Positions 9,473 through 17,621 of a stretch of 64,000 nt of DNA are shown piece after piece. A program made the translations under genes and the position numbers. Within the stretch, counting starts at the first letter, position 1, and each line of letters opens with the position of its first letter. Location: contig UQJP01000006.1 in NCBI GenBank assembly GCA_900541415.1, forward strand, positions 1-64,000, written 5' to 3'. The notes under the pieces were generated by a model that worked only from the letters and a program-made list of their open reading frames with translations, searched no databases and was not told the DNA's origin. This DNA is from an uncultured Odoribacter sp. Lineage in GTDB: Bacteria > Bacteroidota > Bacteroidia > Bacteroidales > Marinifilaceae.

Positions 9473-10759
9473 ATGAATAAAAAAGTATGGATTATCTTAG
9501 TTGCCTTTGCCCTTCCTTTCGGAACTCAGGCGCAACTGACCAAACTGATGTCCAAATACCATGAAAAAAATTGTGTTACAGTGACTCAGTTAAACAAGAA
9601 TTTATACGGATTATACAAAAAACAACATTTGCCACCGGAGGCCGAAGAAGCCCTTCAGAATTTGGATGCCGTAAACATCCTCAATCTCGACCTCAACGCC
9701 TGCGATCCGGATATGGAAACCAAAGTAACTGCACAGTTCAAAGCGGTTTTGGATTCCCCGAACAAATACCAGCTTATCAAAAGCCATACGGACGCTTCGG
9801 GGAAACAACTGATTTATTCCCAAAGCAAAAACGGACAAATCACCTCTATGGTGATGTGGAATCAATCCCCCGACCGTCTGGACATCATCGAACTCTGCGG
9901 AAAAATACAGCCGGAGCAAATCGCCTCGCTTCCCCGCATTCTAAATATAAAAGGCTTAAATTCATTATCTTCCCTCGCTCCGGGTAATTCCGCCAGATTA
10001 TCCCAGGGACAAAGCCTGGAAGAAATGAAACAACAGATGAAGCAACAACGGCAAAATCTGGAAGAAATGAAGCAGCAAATGGAGCAACAACGGCAACAAT
10101 TCCCGGAGGAATTTTTCAACGGAACAGGTAATGTAGACTTCGATAAACTCACCGAGGAATTCAGGAAGAATTTCAGCATGCCGGATTTTAGCGGATTTCC
10201 GGGAATATTCAACACTCCGTTCGGAAGCATGTTCCCGAATTTCGACAGCTTATTCAACGCTTCCCGCTTTAGTATGCCCGGCATGGATTCTTCCCTTTTC
10301 AATATGTCCGGCGGAAACATATCCAGCAGCTCCGTTCAAATTTCAAACATAGACGGAAAAACAAAAATTAAAATCAACTCCAATAATTCCGATATTCGGT
10401 ATGTCGTCGATGGAAAAGAACTACCGAAAGGAGAAATCAAAATGCCGGAAAACATCGGCAACGTACAAGTAGTCCGTTCCAATGACGATCTCCGGAAATC
10501 ATACCTTTTAATCACCTCCAAAGATAAACTGGGAAATTTTACGAGTTACAAAGACGGAATCCTTACCTTCCAATACGAAGGACTGGAATATAAATACAAC
10601 CTGAAAAAAGTAAATGAACCCATACTGGTGATCGACGGAGAACAGACAAACGAATTCCGGATAGATCCTTTTTCCATCCTGCAAATACGTCCGCAAAGCA
10701 AATTAGAAAAAGAAATCGGATATTTCCCTGCGGCAGAAGTGATTATCAATACGAAATAA
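9473..10759 (+). CDS. DUF4252 protein with glutamine-rich coil and plug-like C-terminus
   Basis: Secreted or periplasmic protein of 428 residues and unknown function. The start at 9473 is chosen because it opens a normal signal peptide (MNKKVWIILVAFALPFGTQA); the frame is open earlier but overlaps the previous gene. Residues about 25-160 match the DUF4252 type (KLMSKYHEKNCVTVTQLNKN), which is common beside ECF genes in Bacteroidetes. A tandem Gln/Met-rich heptad segment lies near 182-210. A Met/Phe/Ser-rich linker and two TonB-plug-like pieces follow (VVDGKELPKGEIK, and ILVIDGEQTNEFRIDPFSIL ending AAEVIINTK). Third gene of the sigma unit, so it may be a target of, or signal to, that system. 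Confidence 0.75.
   Translation: MNKKVWIILVAFALPFGTQAQLTKLMSKYHEKNCVTVTQLNKNLYGLYKKQHLPPEAEEALQNLDAVNILNLDLNACDPDMETKVTAQFKAVLDSPNKYQLIKSHTDASGKQLIYSQSKNGQITSMVMWNQSPDRLDIIELCGKIQPEQIASLPRILNIKGLNSLSSLAPGNSARLSQGQSLEEMKQQMKQQRQNLEEMKQQMEQQRQQFPEEFFNGTGNVDFDKLTEEFRKNFSMPDFSGFPGIFNTPFGSMFPNFDSLFNASRFSMPGMDSSLFNMSGGNISSSSVQISNIDGKTKIKINSNNSDIRYVVDGKELPKGEIKMPENIGNVQVVRSNDDLRKSYLLITSKDKLGNFTSYKDGILTFQYEGLEYKYNLKKVNEPILVIDGEQTNEFRIDPFSILQIRPQSKLEKEIGYFPAAEVIINTK
10016..10099 (+). repeat. Two tandem 42-base units inside the DUF4252 gene
   Basis: Unit 1 (10016-10057) codes LEEMKQQMKQQRQN and unit 2 (10058-10099) codes LEEMKQQMEQQRQQ. The copies differ at only a few bases, so the duplication is recent or under strong constraint. 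It extends a predicted coiled coil. Confidence 0.85.
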
Positions 10760-10781
10760 ACCACCCGATTCTCCGGCACAT

Positions 10782-10823
10782 AAAATATCCCGAAGGTTGT
10801 CCTAACCTCCGGGATATTTTTTT
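10782..10823. terminator. Shared terminator between convergent sigma and M56 units
   Basis: A 17-base stem with one mismatch (10782-10798 with 10804-10820), A-rich on the left and followed by a run of seven T at the right. It can end transcription from both sides. Confidence 0.85.
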
Positions 10824-10916
10824 GCATTTTTATAATTTAAAGGCTTACAGGGCCGAAAAGCTCTTTGTATAATTATTCCCTTTAAAGGAAATCATCTTTC
10901 ATCCAATAAAGACCCT

Positions 10917-12989
10917 TTATTTCGATTTTATAATCAAAACGCTTCTGGCATTTTTCCCATATTTTTTATTCATCTTCCGGATAGTCCCTTCCGTATTAAG
11001 TATAGAAAGTTCTTCCACCTGCGATAAATCCTGTGGCAGTTCCTTCACGTCTTCCACCAACTTGCCATTTAAAATCACGATTTGATCGTCCAGGTTAATT
11101 TGGGAAACCGCTCCCCGGTAAAGTGCCGGAGATACGGACGACTGGGATTTTCCTGCCGCAGACGACACCGAAAAAGAAACATACTGGGCAGCATCGTCCG
11201 AATCTTTGGTCGTTACGTAATAAGTATCCTCCTGTCCGGCTTTCACCGTTACAGCCGTCGCGGCATGAGTAGTCCCCGCCACGCTGGAAGAACTGACACT
11301 GACGGCGCTGCGTTTTACCCCCAAAGGTTTCATTCCGTCCGGCGTTTCCTGAAGCAAATTAAACGTAATAGGCATACTGCACCGGGCATTCACCGCTTTT
11401 CCCGATTTCTTACCGGGCTTCCATTGAGGCATCGTTCTCACCACTCTAACAGCTTCCGCATCCAGCGATCCGTCAACCCCTCTCAACACATTGGCTTCTG
11501 AAACATGCCCATCTTTGTCGATAACAAAAGACACCTGCACTGTTCCTTGTATTCCGTTCTCTGCGGCATATTGAGGATATTTGACATTCCGGGCTATAAA
11601 TTCAGCCGCGGCTTTTTCTCCTCCGGGGAATTGGGGTACTTCTTCCAGCACGGTATAGGCAACAGCCGGCTTTTTATCATCATTCCCGGTAAAAACACCC
11701 GTTACAACGACCTGATCCAAAGCTAAATCCGTGGAAGCCGGAACGGATTCTACCTCAACCTCCTTTCGGACAGCGGTTGTGGTTACCTCTCCCGCTTTCA
11801 GGACCACATCCAACGTGGAAGTGCCTTTCTTCACCGTTTTATGCAGAGCCACCATACCCGGATAAGAAAAATGAAGCTCCACGGATTCCCCGGTCACACT
11901 CATAAAATATTCTCCTCCGGGATTAGTCACCACCGCAGTCACAACCTTTCCGTTGACCTTAGCGGTAACAGTCACCCCGGACATATTCTCACCTTGCTCA
12001 TTCGTCACCCGGCCTTTTATTTTCCAATTATCTTCCGCCGGAACGATATGTCCCGCCACGCCCTGTTCCGCCGGGACAATCTGCCCGACAGCCTCCCGGG
12101 TAACCTCCGCAACCGTACGGGCATTACCCGCCAGGATCAGCAAACCTGTCACCGGAAGTACCATGGCATATTTCACCAGCCTCATTCTTGAGACTTTCTT
12201 TCTATTCATCATCATGATACGTTTTTTTAATTGTGATACGTTGAAATTATTGATAATTTGTGCTGCAGCCGATTGATTGGATAAACGAAGCAAATGATAT
12301 TGGTAATCTTTCCGGTCATAACCGGAAGAAAGCACTCCCTTATCCGCCAAAAATTCCAGATTTTGACGAATTTCCCGGCGGATAAGCCACACACCGGGAT
12401 TAAACCAAAAGAATATACAAAGGACTTCCCCGATCAGGGTATCCCAGGAGTGCCCCTGCGTGACGTGGACTTTTTCATGAATGAGTATCCCTTGCAATTC
12501 CTTTTCCTGATAACAACGGGGATCCACAAAAATCCAGTTAAAAAACGAAAACGGGGCTGTATCGTGTTCCAATACGATAATCCGGGTATCGCCAAAATAC
12601 CGGACTTTACCCAACAACCTCAACCGGACAATCGATCCCAATTGTGCCAGAAAACGCAAAAACAACAACACACTCCCGACACCCCATATCGCCAATAAAA
12701 CCTGATCGGCGGTAAATGCAGTTTTTTCCTCTGCCGATATTTCCGGGAAGGCCACAGCCTGAACGATAAACTCCGAATAATCGACGATCATCGCCTGCAA
12801 TGGCTGTTTATCTTTCAGCCATTCGGCAAGCGTAACCAGCGGACAGGTAAAAGCCAGAACTAAAACCGACAGCAGGAAAAAACGGTGTATTCCGAAAAAG
12901 GTATCCTTTGCCGTTAAAACGCGGTAAAGCAAATAAAACACGACTAAACCCGCATTCACCTGTAATATATACATATAAAAATCTCTCAT
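10917..12989 (-). CDS. BlaR1-like M56 metallopeptidase sensor with carboxypeptidase-like and TonB C-terminal domains
   Basis: Membrane zinc protease sensor, 690 residues, paired with the BlaI repressor upstream. Membrane helices occupy about 8-25, 36-56 and 95-115. The zinc motif HEKVH is at 171-175, followed by FLADKGVL. A further helix follows near 272-292, after which the protein is extracytoplasmic. That part holds a carboxypeptidase-regulatory-like beta domain near 330-405 (WKIKGRVTNEQGENMSGVTV), a TonB-like C-terminal domain near 450-555 (PQFPGGEKAAAEFIARNVKY), and a tail with plug-like motif (DQIVILNGKLVEDVKE). By analogy with BlaR1, ligand sensing outside triggers BlaI cleavage inside. 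The signal is unknown; a beta-lactam is not implied. Confidence 0.9.
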   Translation of the reverse strand: MRDFYMYILQVNAGLVVFYLLYRVLTAKDTFFGIHRFFLLSVLVLAFTCPLVTLAEWLKDKQPLQAMIVDYSEFIVQAVAFPEISAEEKTAFTADQVLLAIWGVGSVLLFLRFLAQLGSIVRLRLLGKVRYFGDTRIIVLEHDTAPFSFFNWIFVDPRCYQEKELQGILIHEKVHVTQGHSWDTLIGEVLCIFFWFNPGVWLIRREIRQNLEFLADKGVLSSGYDRKDYQYHLLRLSNQSAAAQIINNFNVSQLKKRIMMMNRKKVSRMRLVKYAMVLPVTGLLILAGNARTVAEVTREAVGQIVPAEQGVAGHIVPAEDNWKIKGRVTNEQGENMSGVTVTAKVNGKVVTAVVTNPGGEYFMSVTGESVELHFSYPGMVALHKTVKKGTSTLDVVLKAGEVTTTAVRKEVEVESVPASTDLALDQVVVTGVFTGNDDKKPAVAYTVLEEVPQFPGGEKAAAEFIARNVKYPQYAAENGIQGTVQVSFVIDKDGHVSEANVLRGVDGSLDAEAVRVVRTMPQWKPGKKSGKAVNARCSMPITFNLLQETPDGMKPLGVKRSAVSVSSSSVAGTTHAATAVTVKAGQEDTYYVTTKDSDDAAQYVSFSVSSAAGKSQSSVSPALYRGAVSQINLDDQIVILNGKLVEDVKELPQDLSQVEELSILNTEGTIRKMNKKYGKNARSVLIIKSK

Positions 12990-13015
12990 GAGCTTTCGAT
13001 TAACATCCGGTAATC

Positions 13016-13375
13016 CTATTCTTCCTTTTCAATCAGGCGGATAATTTCCTGTAACTCTTCTGCGGTTATTTTCTGCTTTTTAGCGAAGAAAGTCACCATC
13101 TCTTTATATGAATTTTCAAAATAATTCTGCACGACCCCTGAAAGAAAACGAGCCTTATACTCGCTCTCGTCGATCACAGCCTTATACACACAGGTATTTC
13201 CGTAACGGGTTCCCTCCACATATCCTTTCTTCTCAAGATTTTTTACAATAGATGCAACCGTCGTATAAGGAGGACGTGGCTCATCCAACTTGTTCAAAAA
13301 ATCTTTGATTACACCGCTTTTCACATGCCAGATAATAAGCATGATTTCTTCTTCCTGAAAAGTAAGTTTCTCCAT
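13016..13375 (-). CDS. BlaI/MecI/CopY-family transcriptional repressor
   Basis: DNA-binding repressor of 119 residues. The winged-helix domain is seen in residues 1-75 (FQEEEIMLIIWHVKSGVIKD, then PPYTTVASIVKNLEKKGYVE), followed by the dimerisation helices. It comes first in the leftward unit and its stop is 26 bases before the M56 sensor start. Its own promoter carries a perfect palindrome, so autoregulation is expected: cleavage by the M56 partner would release both genes. Confidence 0.92.
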   Translation of the reverse strand: MEKLTFQEEEIMLIIWHVKSGVIKDFLNKLDEPRPPYTTVASIVKNLEKKGYVEGTRYGNTCVYKAVIDESEYKARFLSGVVQNYFENSYKEMVTFFAKKQKITAEELQEIIRLIEKEE

Positions 13376-13405
13376 AATTCTGATCTATTAATTACGATCC
13401 TTTCG

Positions 13406-13436
13406 CAAATCTACGAAAATTTCGTAGACAAGCAAA
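13406..13436 (-). promoter_or_regulatory. Promoter of the BlaI-M56 unit
   Basis: On the minus strand TTTG (13436-13433), a 19-base spacer, then TAGATTTG (13413-13406). Both elements fit the Bacteroidetes consensus TTTG/TAnnTTTG exactly. The leader would be about 30 bases. Confidence 0.85.
13410..13428. promoter_or_regulatory. Candidate BlaI operator palindrome
   Basis: A 19-base perfect palindrome, TCTACGAAAATTTCGTAGA, with a single central base. It fills most of the spacer and covers the first bases of the -7 box, where a bound dimer would block polymerase. BlaI/CopY operators are dyads containing TAC/GTA half-sites, as here. Confidence 0.8.
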
Positions 13437-13474
13437 CAATTTTCTCGAAAATAATCGGGCGCGACAATAATTAT

Positions 13475-14416
13475 TTAATTCTCAGCGTCTTCCCTAAAAT
13501 AATATCTCACGATCATCGGGTTGTCCCCGGGTTTCATCTGCTGGTAACGCTTCGCATCTTCCGGGCCGAGCCATTCCGGACGGATATATCGGTCGCGTTC
13601 GGCATAAGGCACCAGTGCCAGCATACAAGTATCGTTCATCCGGGTGTTTTTAGGCAATTCCACGCCTTCCGCAAAACGGTCAAAAAGCTGATAAGAACCC
13701 GAAGACTTATCCCAAAGTAAATGGGTAAATTGTTCCGTTCCCGGTAATTCCCTTTTTTTAAAAAGCCGTTCTATCGATAAATAGATATAACGATCGTTTT
13801 GCTTTCCCTCGCTTAATGCAAAATTACAATTCTCCTCCATCCACTGCCGCTGAATCTTTGCTGCCCGCACCGGAGAGTGTACGGGAAAAGCCGGCAAATT
13901 ACCTTCCTCATCGTTATATTTCCCAAAATCCCAGCGAAAAAGAGGAATTTCAGTCCCTTTCTTACTTTGCGTATAAACCAGATTTTCGAAAGTGCGGTAA
14001 AAATACCAACGGTTATTATAATAATAAGACAAAGGCGAAAGGATACTCACCGGTTTACTCCCGTCGGGCATTTTAGCCTGATTCTTTTTTTCTTTTACCT
14101 TATTGTCCACCACATACCTGAATTTTCCTTCCGGCCCGAAACAAAAACAAAGTCCCCTCGGCTTATCCAAAATAATAAACTTATTATGGTGAATCCCCCA
14201 CTCTATGGTTTCCAATTGGCTTTTCTCCGTGGTTTCCAGCGGATAGACCTCCACCCGGGAAAACACATCGAAAACAGAAGGCTGCTCCACCCGGTCCAGA
14301 TCGACAGGATAAGCCGGATAATTTATTTTCTTTTCCCGGCACCCCCAGGCCGCCAGCAATAAAACACAAAAACAAAGCCTTATGCTCAGGCTATTTATTG
14401 AATAGGACATTTTCAT
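13475..14416 (-). CDS. 6-bladed beta-propeller lipoprotein (short form)
   Basis: Predicted surface or periplasmic lipoprotein of 313 residues with signal ending AAWGC (Cys26). The family's first blade is VEVYPLETTEKSQLETIEWG and HNKFIILDKPRGLCFCFG. Later come a WYFYRTFENLVYTQ segment and the C-terminal NPMIVRYYFRE. Most members I know are about 370-400 residues. Here the text passes from the first blade at about residue 105 to a late blade, so roughly one or two blades may be missing. It could still fold or could be a decaying copy. Function of the family is unknown. It is a relative of the dead copy at 4655-4956. A second ATG (14410) is possible. Confidence 0.6.
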   Translation of the reverse strand: MKMSYSINSLSIRLCFCVLLLAAWGCREKKINYPAYPVDLDRVEQPSVFDVFSRVEVYPLETTEKSQLETIEWGIHHNKFIILDKPRGLCFCFGPEGKFRYVVDNKVKEKKNQAKMPDGSKPVSILSPLSYYYNNRWYFYRTFENLVYTQSKKGTEIPLFRWDFGKYNDEEGNLPAFPVHSPVRAAKIQRQWMEENCNFALSEGKQNDRYIYLSIERLFKKRELPGTEQFTHLLWDKSSGSYQLFDRFAEGVELPKNTRMNDTCMLALVPYAERDRYIRPEWLGPEDAKRYQQMKPGDNPMIVRYYFREDAEN

Positions 14417-14801
14417 AATTGCTGTTTTTTATATAGAAACAATAATATACAAAAATTCAGGGAAATCCTATTTTAAAAACAGCTTTTTTATCTCCGGATA
14501 CACGGTTTACCATCGAAGACCGTCGTCCCAATACCCTCCCGGATAGAGCGGATGTCTATTTTTCCAACTCCTATAAATCATAAAATAATCCATTATTTTA
14601 TCATGAGAATCTATTTCCTATATCTCTTTATCCGGTTATTTTTGCAATATTCATAGCGGGCAATCCTAACAAGGAAAAACATTTACCGATTACCGGACTT
14701 CGTATATTTTGTCCATATTTTATATGGGCAGTTATAACGATAGAACTTCACGGTGTGAAAATTTCCGGACATAAAGAGCAATAACCTCAACAACATTCAA
14801 A
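14417..14801. other. Intergenic region with one promoter and a possible coding scrap
   Basis: 385 bases between divergent genes. The right half carries the promoter listed at 14614-14644. On the minus strand, 14488 to about 14573 reads IDIRSIREGIGTTVFDGKPC then IRR and a stop. This is protein-like but too short to name and may be a gene remnant or chance. Nothing else was recognised. Confidence 0.4.
14614..14644 (+). promoter_or_regulatory. Promoter for the GH2 gene
   Basis: TTTC (14614-14617), a 19-base spacer and TATTTTTG (14637-14644): one base off at -33 and exact at -7. The leader would be about 150 bases, long enough to carry regulation, though no riboswitch was recognised. Confidence 0.65.
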
Positions 14802-17540
14802 ATGAAAAAGAATCTGTTACTACTATTCTTATCCGCCCTATTCTTCACCTGCCCTTTATATGCCCGGCAGGAAGATAAAATAGACCTTTCGGGGATATGG
14901 CGTTTCCAGCTCGATCCGATGGGATTCGGGAAAACGCCGGGCTCGGAACTTTATCAGGCAAAACTGGCAGAAACCATCACCCTTCCCGGCTCCACCGACG
15001 AAGGAGGCAAAGGGATTCGGACAACAGCCCGCTATGTCGACCGCCTGACGCGGAAATTCGAATATTGCGGCCCGGCATGGTATCAGCGGGAAATCGATAT
15101 TCCCACCTCCTGGAAAGGCAAAGAAATCATTTTGGAACTGGAACGTTGCCACTGGGAAACCACCCTATACATCGACGGTAAATACATCGCCGTCGACGAA
15201 CGGTTGTCCACCCCCAACCGCTTCATTTTAACCCAACACCTGTCTCCGGGCATCCACACCCTCACCCTATGCGTGGATAATCGGCTAAAATACCCCATGG
15301 ATCAATGGAATCACGGAACCACCGAATACACCCAAACCAATTGGAACGGAATTGTCGGCAAGATGGAACTGGTGGCTAAAAATCCCTCGTACATCGAACG
15401 GATCAAAGCATATCCCGATGTGAAAAATCAAAAAGTAAAAATAGACCTTCAACTCCATACGGCAGGGGACAGCTCCGGAGAAATCCGCTACACCCTGCGC
15501 GACCCGCAAGGAAAAGTTGTCCACACGTCGGTTGTCCCGGTGAGCTTACAAGAACAAAAACTATCGCAAGAACTTCCTGTGGGAAAAAACATGATGCTAT
15601 GGGACGAATTCAATCCTAACCTCTATGAATTGGAAACCCGCCTGACGGCAGGAGAAACAGAAGAAGTCCAAACCCTCCGCTTCGGCATGAGGCAAGTGGA
15701 ACAAGGGAAAAACCACATCCGCCTGAACGGACGCAACATCCATCTGCGCGGAGCGCTCGATTGTGCCGTTTTCCCTCTAACGGGCTACCCTTCGACAAAA
15801 ATGGAAGACTGGAAACGGATATTCCGCACCGTGAAAGACTATGGCATGAACCACATCCGTTTCCATTCGTGGTGTCCGCCGGAAGCTGCCTTCACCGCGG
15901 CGGACGAAGTAGGAATATACCTCCAGGCCGAACTGCCGATGTGGATTAAAGATGTAGGAAAATATCCTTCCCGCCGGGACTTCTTTGAAAAGGAGATGTA
16001 CGCCCTGCTCGACGAATACGGAAACCACCCGTCATTTATCCTTATGTGTAACGGCAACGAAAACGAAGGGAATTTCAATGTGCTGGAAGATTTGGTGAAA
16101 AAAGCACAGGCATATGACAACCGTCGCCTGTATTCGGCTTCCACCGCCCGGACACATACCCCTTCGGATGAATACTACGTGTCGCATGTCACCTCAAAAG
16201 GAGGAATTACCGTGTATGAAGGCATCCCCTCTACCCAATGGGACAAACGGAAAGAATCGGACATCGATGTCCCGGTCATCGCCCACGAAAGCGGACAAAG
16301 GTGTATGTACCCGAACTTTAACGAGATAAAAAAATACACCGGGGTTTTGGAAGCCCGGAATTTTGAAGTGTTCCGGGAACGCCTCGCCAAAAACGGCATG
16401 CTGCAACAAGCGGACGATTTTTTCAAAGCCACCGGAGCACATACCGTGCTGCAATATAAAGAAGTGAACGAATCCTTGCTCCGCACCCCCAATTCCGGAG
16501 GATTCCAGCTTCTCGGACTGTCGGATTTTCCGGGACAGGGCAGCGCATTTGTCGGCATCCTTGATGCCTTCTGGGAAAGCAAAGGGTTGGTAACTCCCGA
16601 AAAATTCAGGGAATCCTGTGCCCCCACGGTGCTGCTGGCACGTTTCCCGAAAAGGGTATATACCAACGATGAAAAATTTCATGCCCAGCTTGAAATATAT
16701 CATTACGGGGCTTCTCCCATAAAACGAAACACCTTACGCTGGCAATTGGACAACCAGGAAGGACAAACCGTCGGGAAAGGCACAATATCTACCTCTTCAA
16801 TTCCTTGTGCCGTAACCGATACGCTGGGAACGGTCGAAGTGCCGCTCCTATCCATCGCCCGCCCTCAAAAGCTGACCTTAAAAGTGTCTTTAGAACATTA
16901 CCGGAACGAGTGGGACATTTGGGTATATCCCCGGCAACAGGACTCCTCGCAGGAAGGCTACATCTATGCCCGGAATTGGGATGCCTCGGTCAAAGCCTCG
17001 CTGGAACAAGGAAAAAATGTACTGCTCACCCCACAACAGGCTCCGGGCAGAAAAACCCATTTTGCCAGCCACTTTTGGAATCCGATCATGTTCAATTGGA
17101 ACCCGATGATTGTGGGAACTCTGATACAAGCCTCCCACCCGGCATTTCACGATTTTCCCACGGGAATTTATGCCGACTGGCAATGGTGGGACATTTTGAA
17201 CCATGCAACAGCATTGGAACTGAACGACTTAAAATCCATCACCCCGGTAATCCAAAGCATAGACACCTATGAAGAAAACCGGAAATTGGGCATCGCTTTT
17301 GAAGCACGCGTCGGTAAAGGCAAGCTGTTTGTGTTATGTGTAGATCCGGAAAAAGACCTGGAGAAACGCCAAGCCACCCGGCAGTTATTCCATTCCGTGC
17401 GGACTTATGTGGCCTCTCCGGACTTTAACCCCTCCACCGAACTACAACCTTACGAATTGGATGCTCTGTTTACTCCCAATGCCCCAAAGCAAGCCGACAG
17501 TAAAAGCAACGAAGCGATCAGGCAGCTACTGAACCAATAA
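14802..17540 (+). CDS. Glycoside hydrolase family 2 enzyme (beta-galactosidase/glucosaminidase type)
   Basis: Secreted glycosidase of 912 residues with a signal peptide ending near LYARQ (residue 22). The GH2 order is clear: jelly-roll sugar-binding domain at about 25-190 (DLSGIWRFQLDP, ERCHWETTLYIDGK), Ig-like domain at about 200-300, then a TIM barrel at about 310-600. The acid/base is Glu420 in NGNENEG and the nucleophile is Glu496 in IAHESGQ; both are present. A further C-terminal beta region extends to the end. The GH2 subfamily and sugar cannot be named by eye. The neighbouring sulfatase gene, convergent with it, suggests a sulfated glycan, but it is not in the same transcript. Confidence 0.88.
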   Translation: MKKNLLLLFLSALFFTCPLYARQEDKIDLSGIWRFQLDPMGFGKTPGSELYQAKLAETITLPGSTDEGGKGIRTTARYVDRLTRKFEYCGPAWYQREIDIPTSWKGKEIILELERCHWETTLYIDGKYIAVDERLSTPNRFILTQHLSPGIHTLTLCVDNRLKYPMDQWNHGTTEYTQTNWNGIVGKMELVAKNPSYIERIKAYPDVKNQKVKIDLQLHTAGDSSGEIRYTLRDPQGKVVHTSVVPVSLQEQKLSQELPVGKNMMLWDEFNPNLYELETRLTAGETEEVQTLRFGMRQVEQGKNHIRLNGRNIHLRGALDCAVFPLTGYPSTKMEDWKRIFRTVKDYGMNHIRFHSWCPPEAAFTAADEVGIYLQAELPMWIKDVGKYPSRRDFFEKEMYALLDEYGNHPSFILMCNGNENEGNFNVLEDLVKKAQAYDNRRLYSASTARTHTPSDEYYVSHVTSKGGITVYEGIPSTQWDKRKESDIDVPVIAHESGQRCMYPNFNEIKKYTGVLEARNFEVFRERLAKNGMLQQADDFFKATGAHTVLQYKEVNESLLRTPNSGGFQLLGLSDFPGQGSAFVGILDAFWESKGLVTPEKFRESCAPTVLLARFPKRVYTNDEKFHAQLEIYHYGASPIKRNTLRWQLDNQEGQTVGKGTISTSSIPCAVTDTLGTVEVPLLSIARPQKLTLKVSLEHYRNEWDIWVYPRQQDSSQEGYIYARNWDASVKASLEQGKNVLLTPQQAPGRKTHFASHFWNPIMFNWNPMIVGTLIQASHPAFHDFPTGIYADWQWWDILNHATALELNDLKSITPVIQSIDTYEENRKLGIAFEARVGKGKLFVLCVDPEKDLEKRQATRQLFHSVRTYVASPDFNPSTELQPYELDALFTPNAPKQADSKSNEAIRQLLNQ

Positions 17541-17571
17541 CATATATAAAAGCATTTGGCACAAAATGAAG

Positions 17572-17605
17572 AATCCCCGGAATAGAAATTCCGGGGATTT
17601 ATCGT
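17572..17605. terminator. Bidirectional terminator between GH2 and TlpA-like genes
   Basis: A perfect 12-base GC-rich stem (17572-17583 with 17588-17599) around AGAA, flanked by A-rich and T-rich sequence. It lies between two convergent stop codons. Confidence 0.85.
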
Positions 17606-17621
17606 TTAACCGCTATCTCTG

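Noticed and set aside
10917..13375. Beta-lactam resistance operon
   Set aside because: There is no beta-lactamase and no penicillin-binding sensor domain; BlaI/M56 pairs have many other uses.
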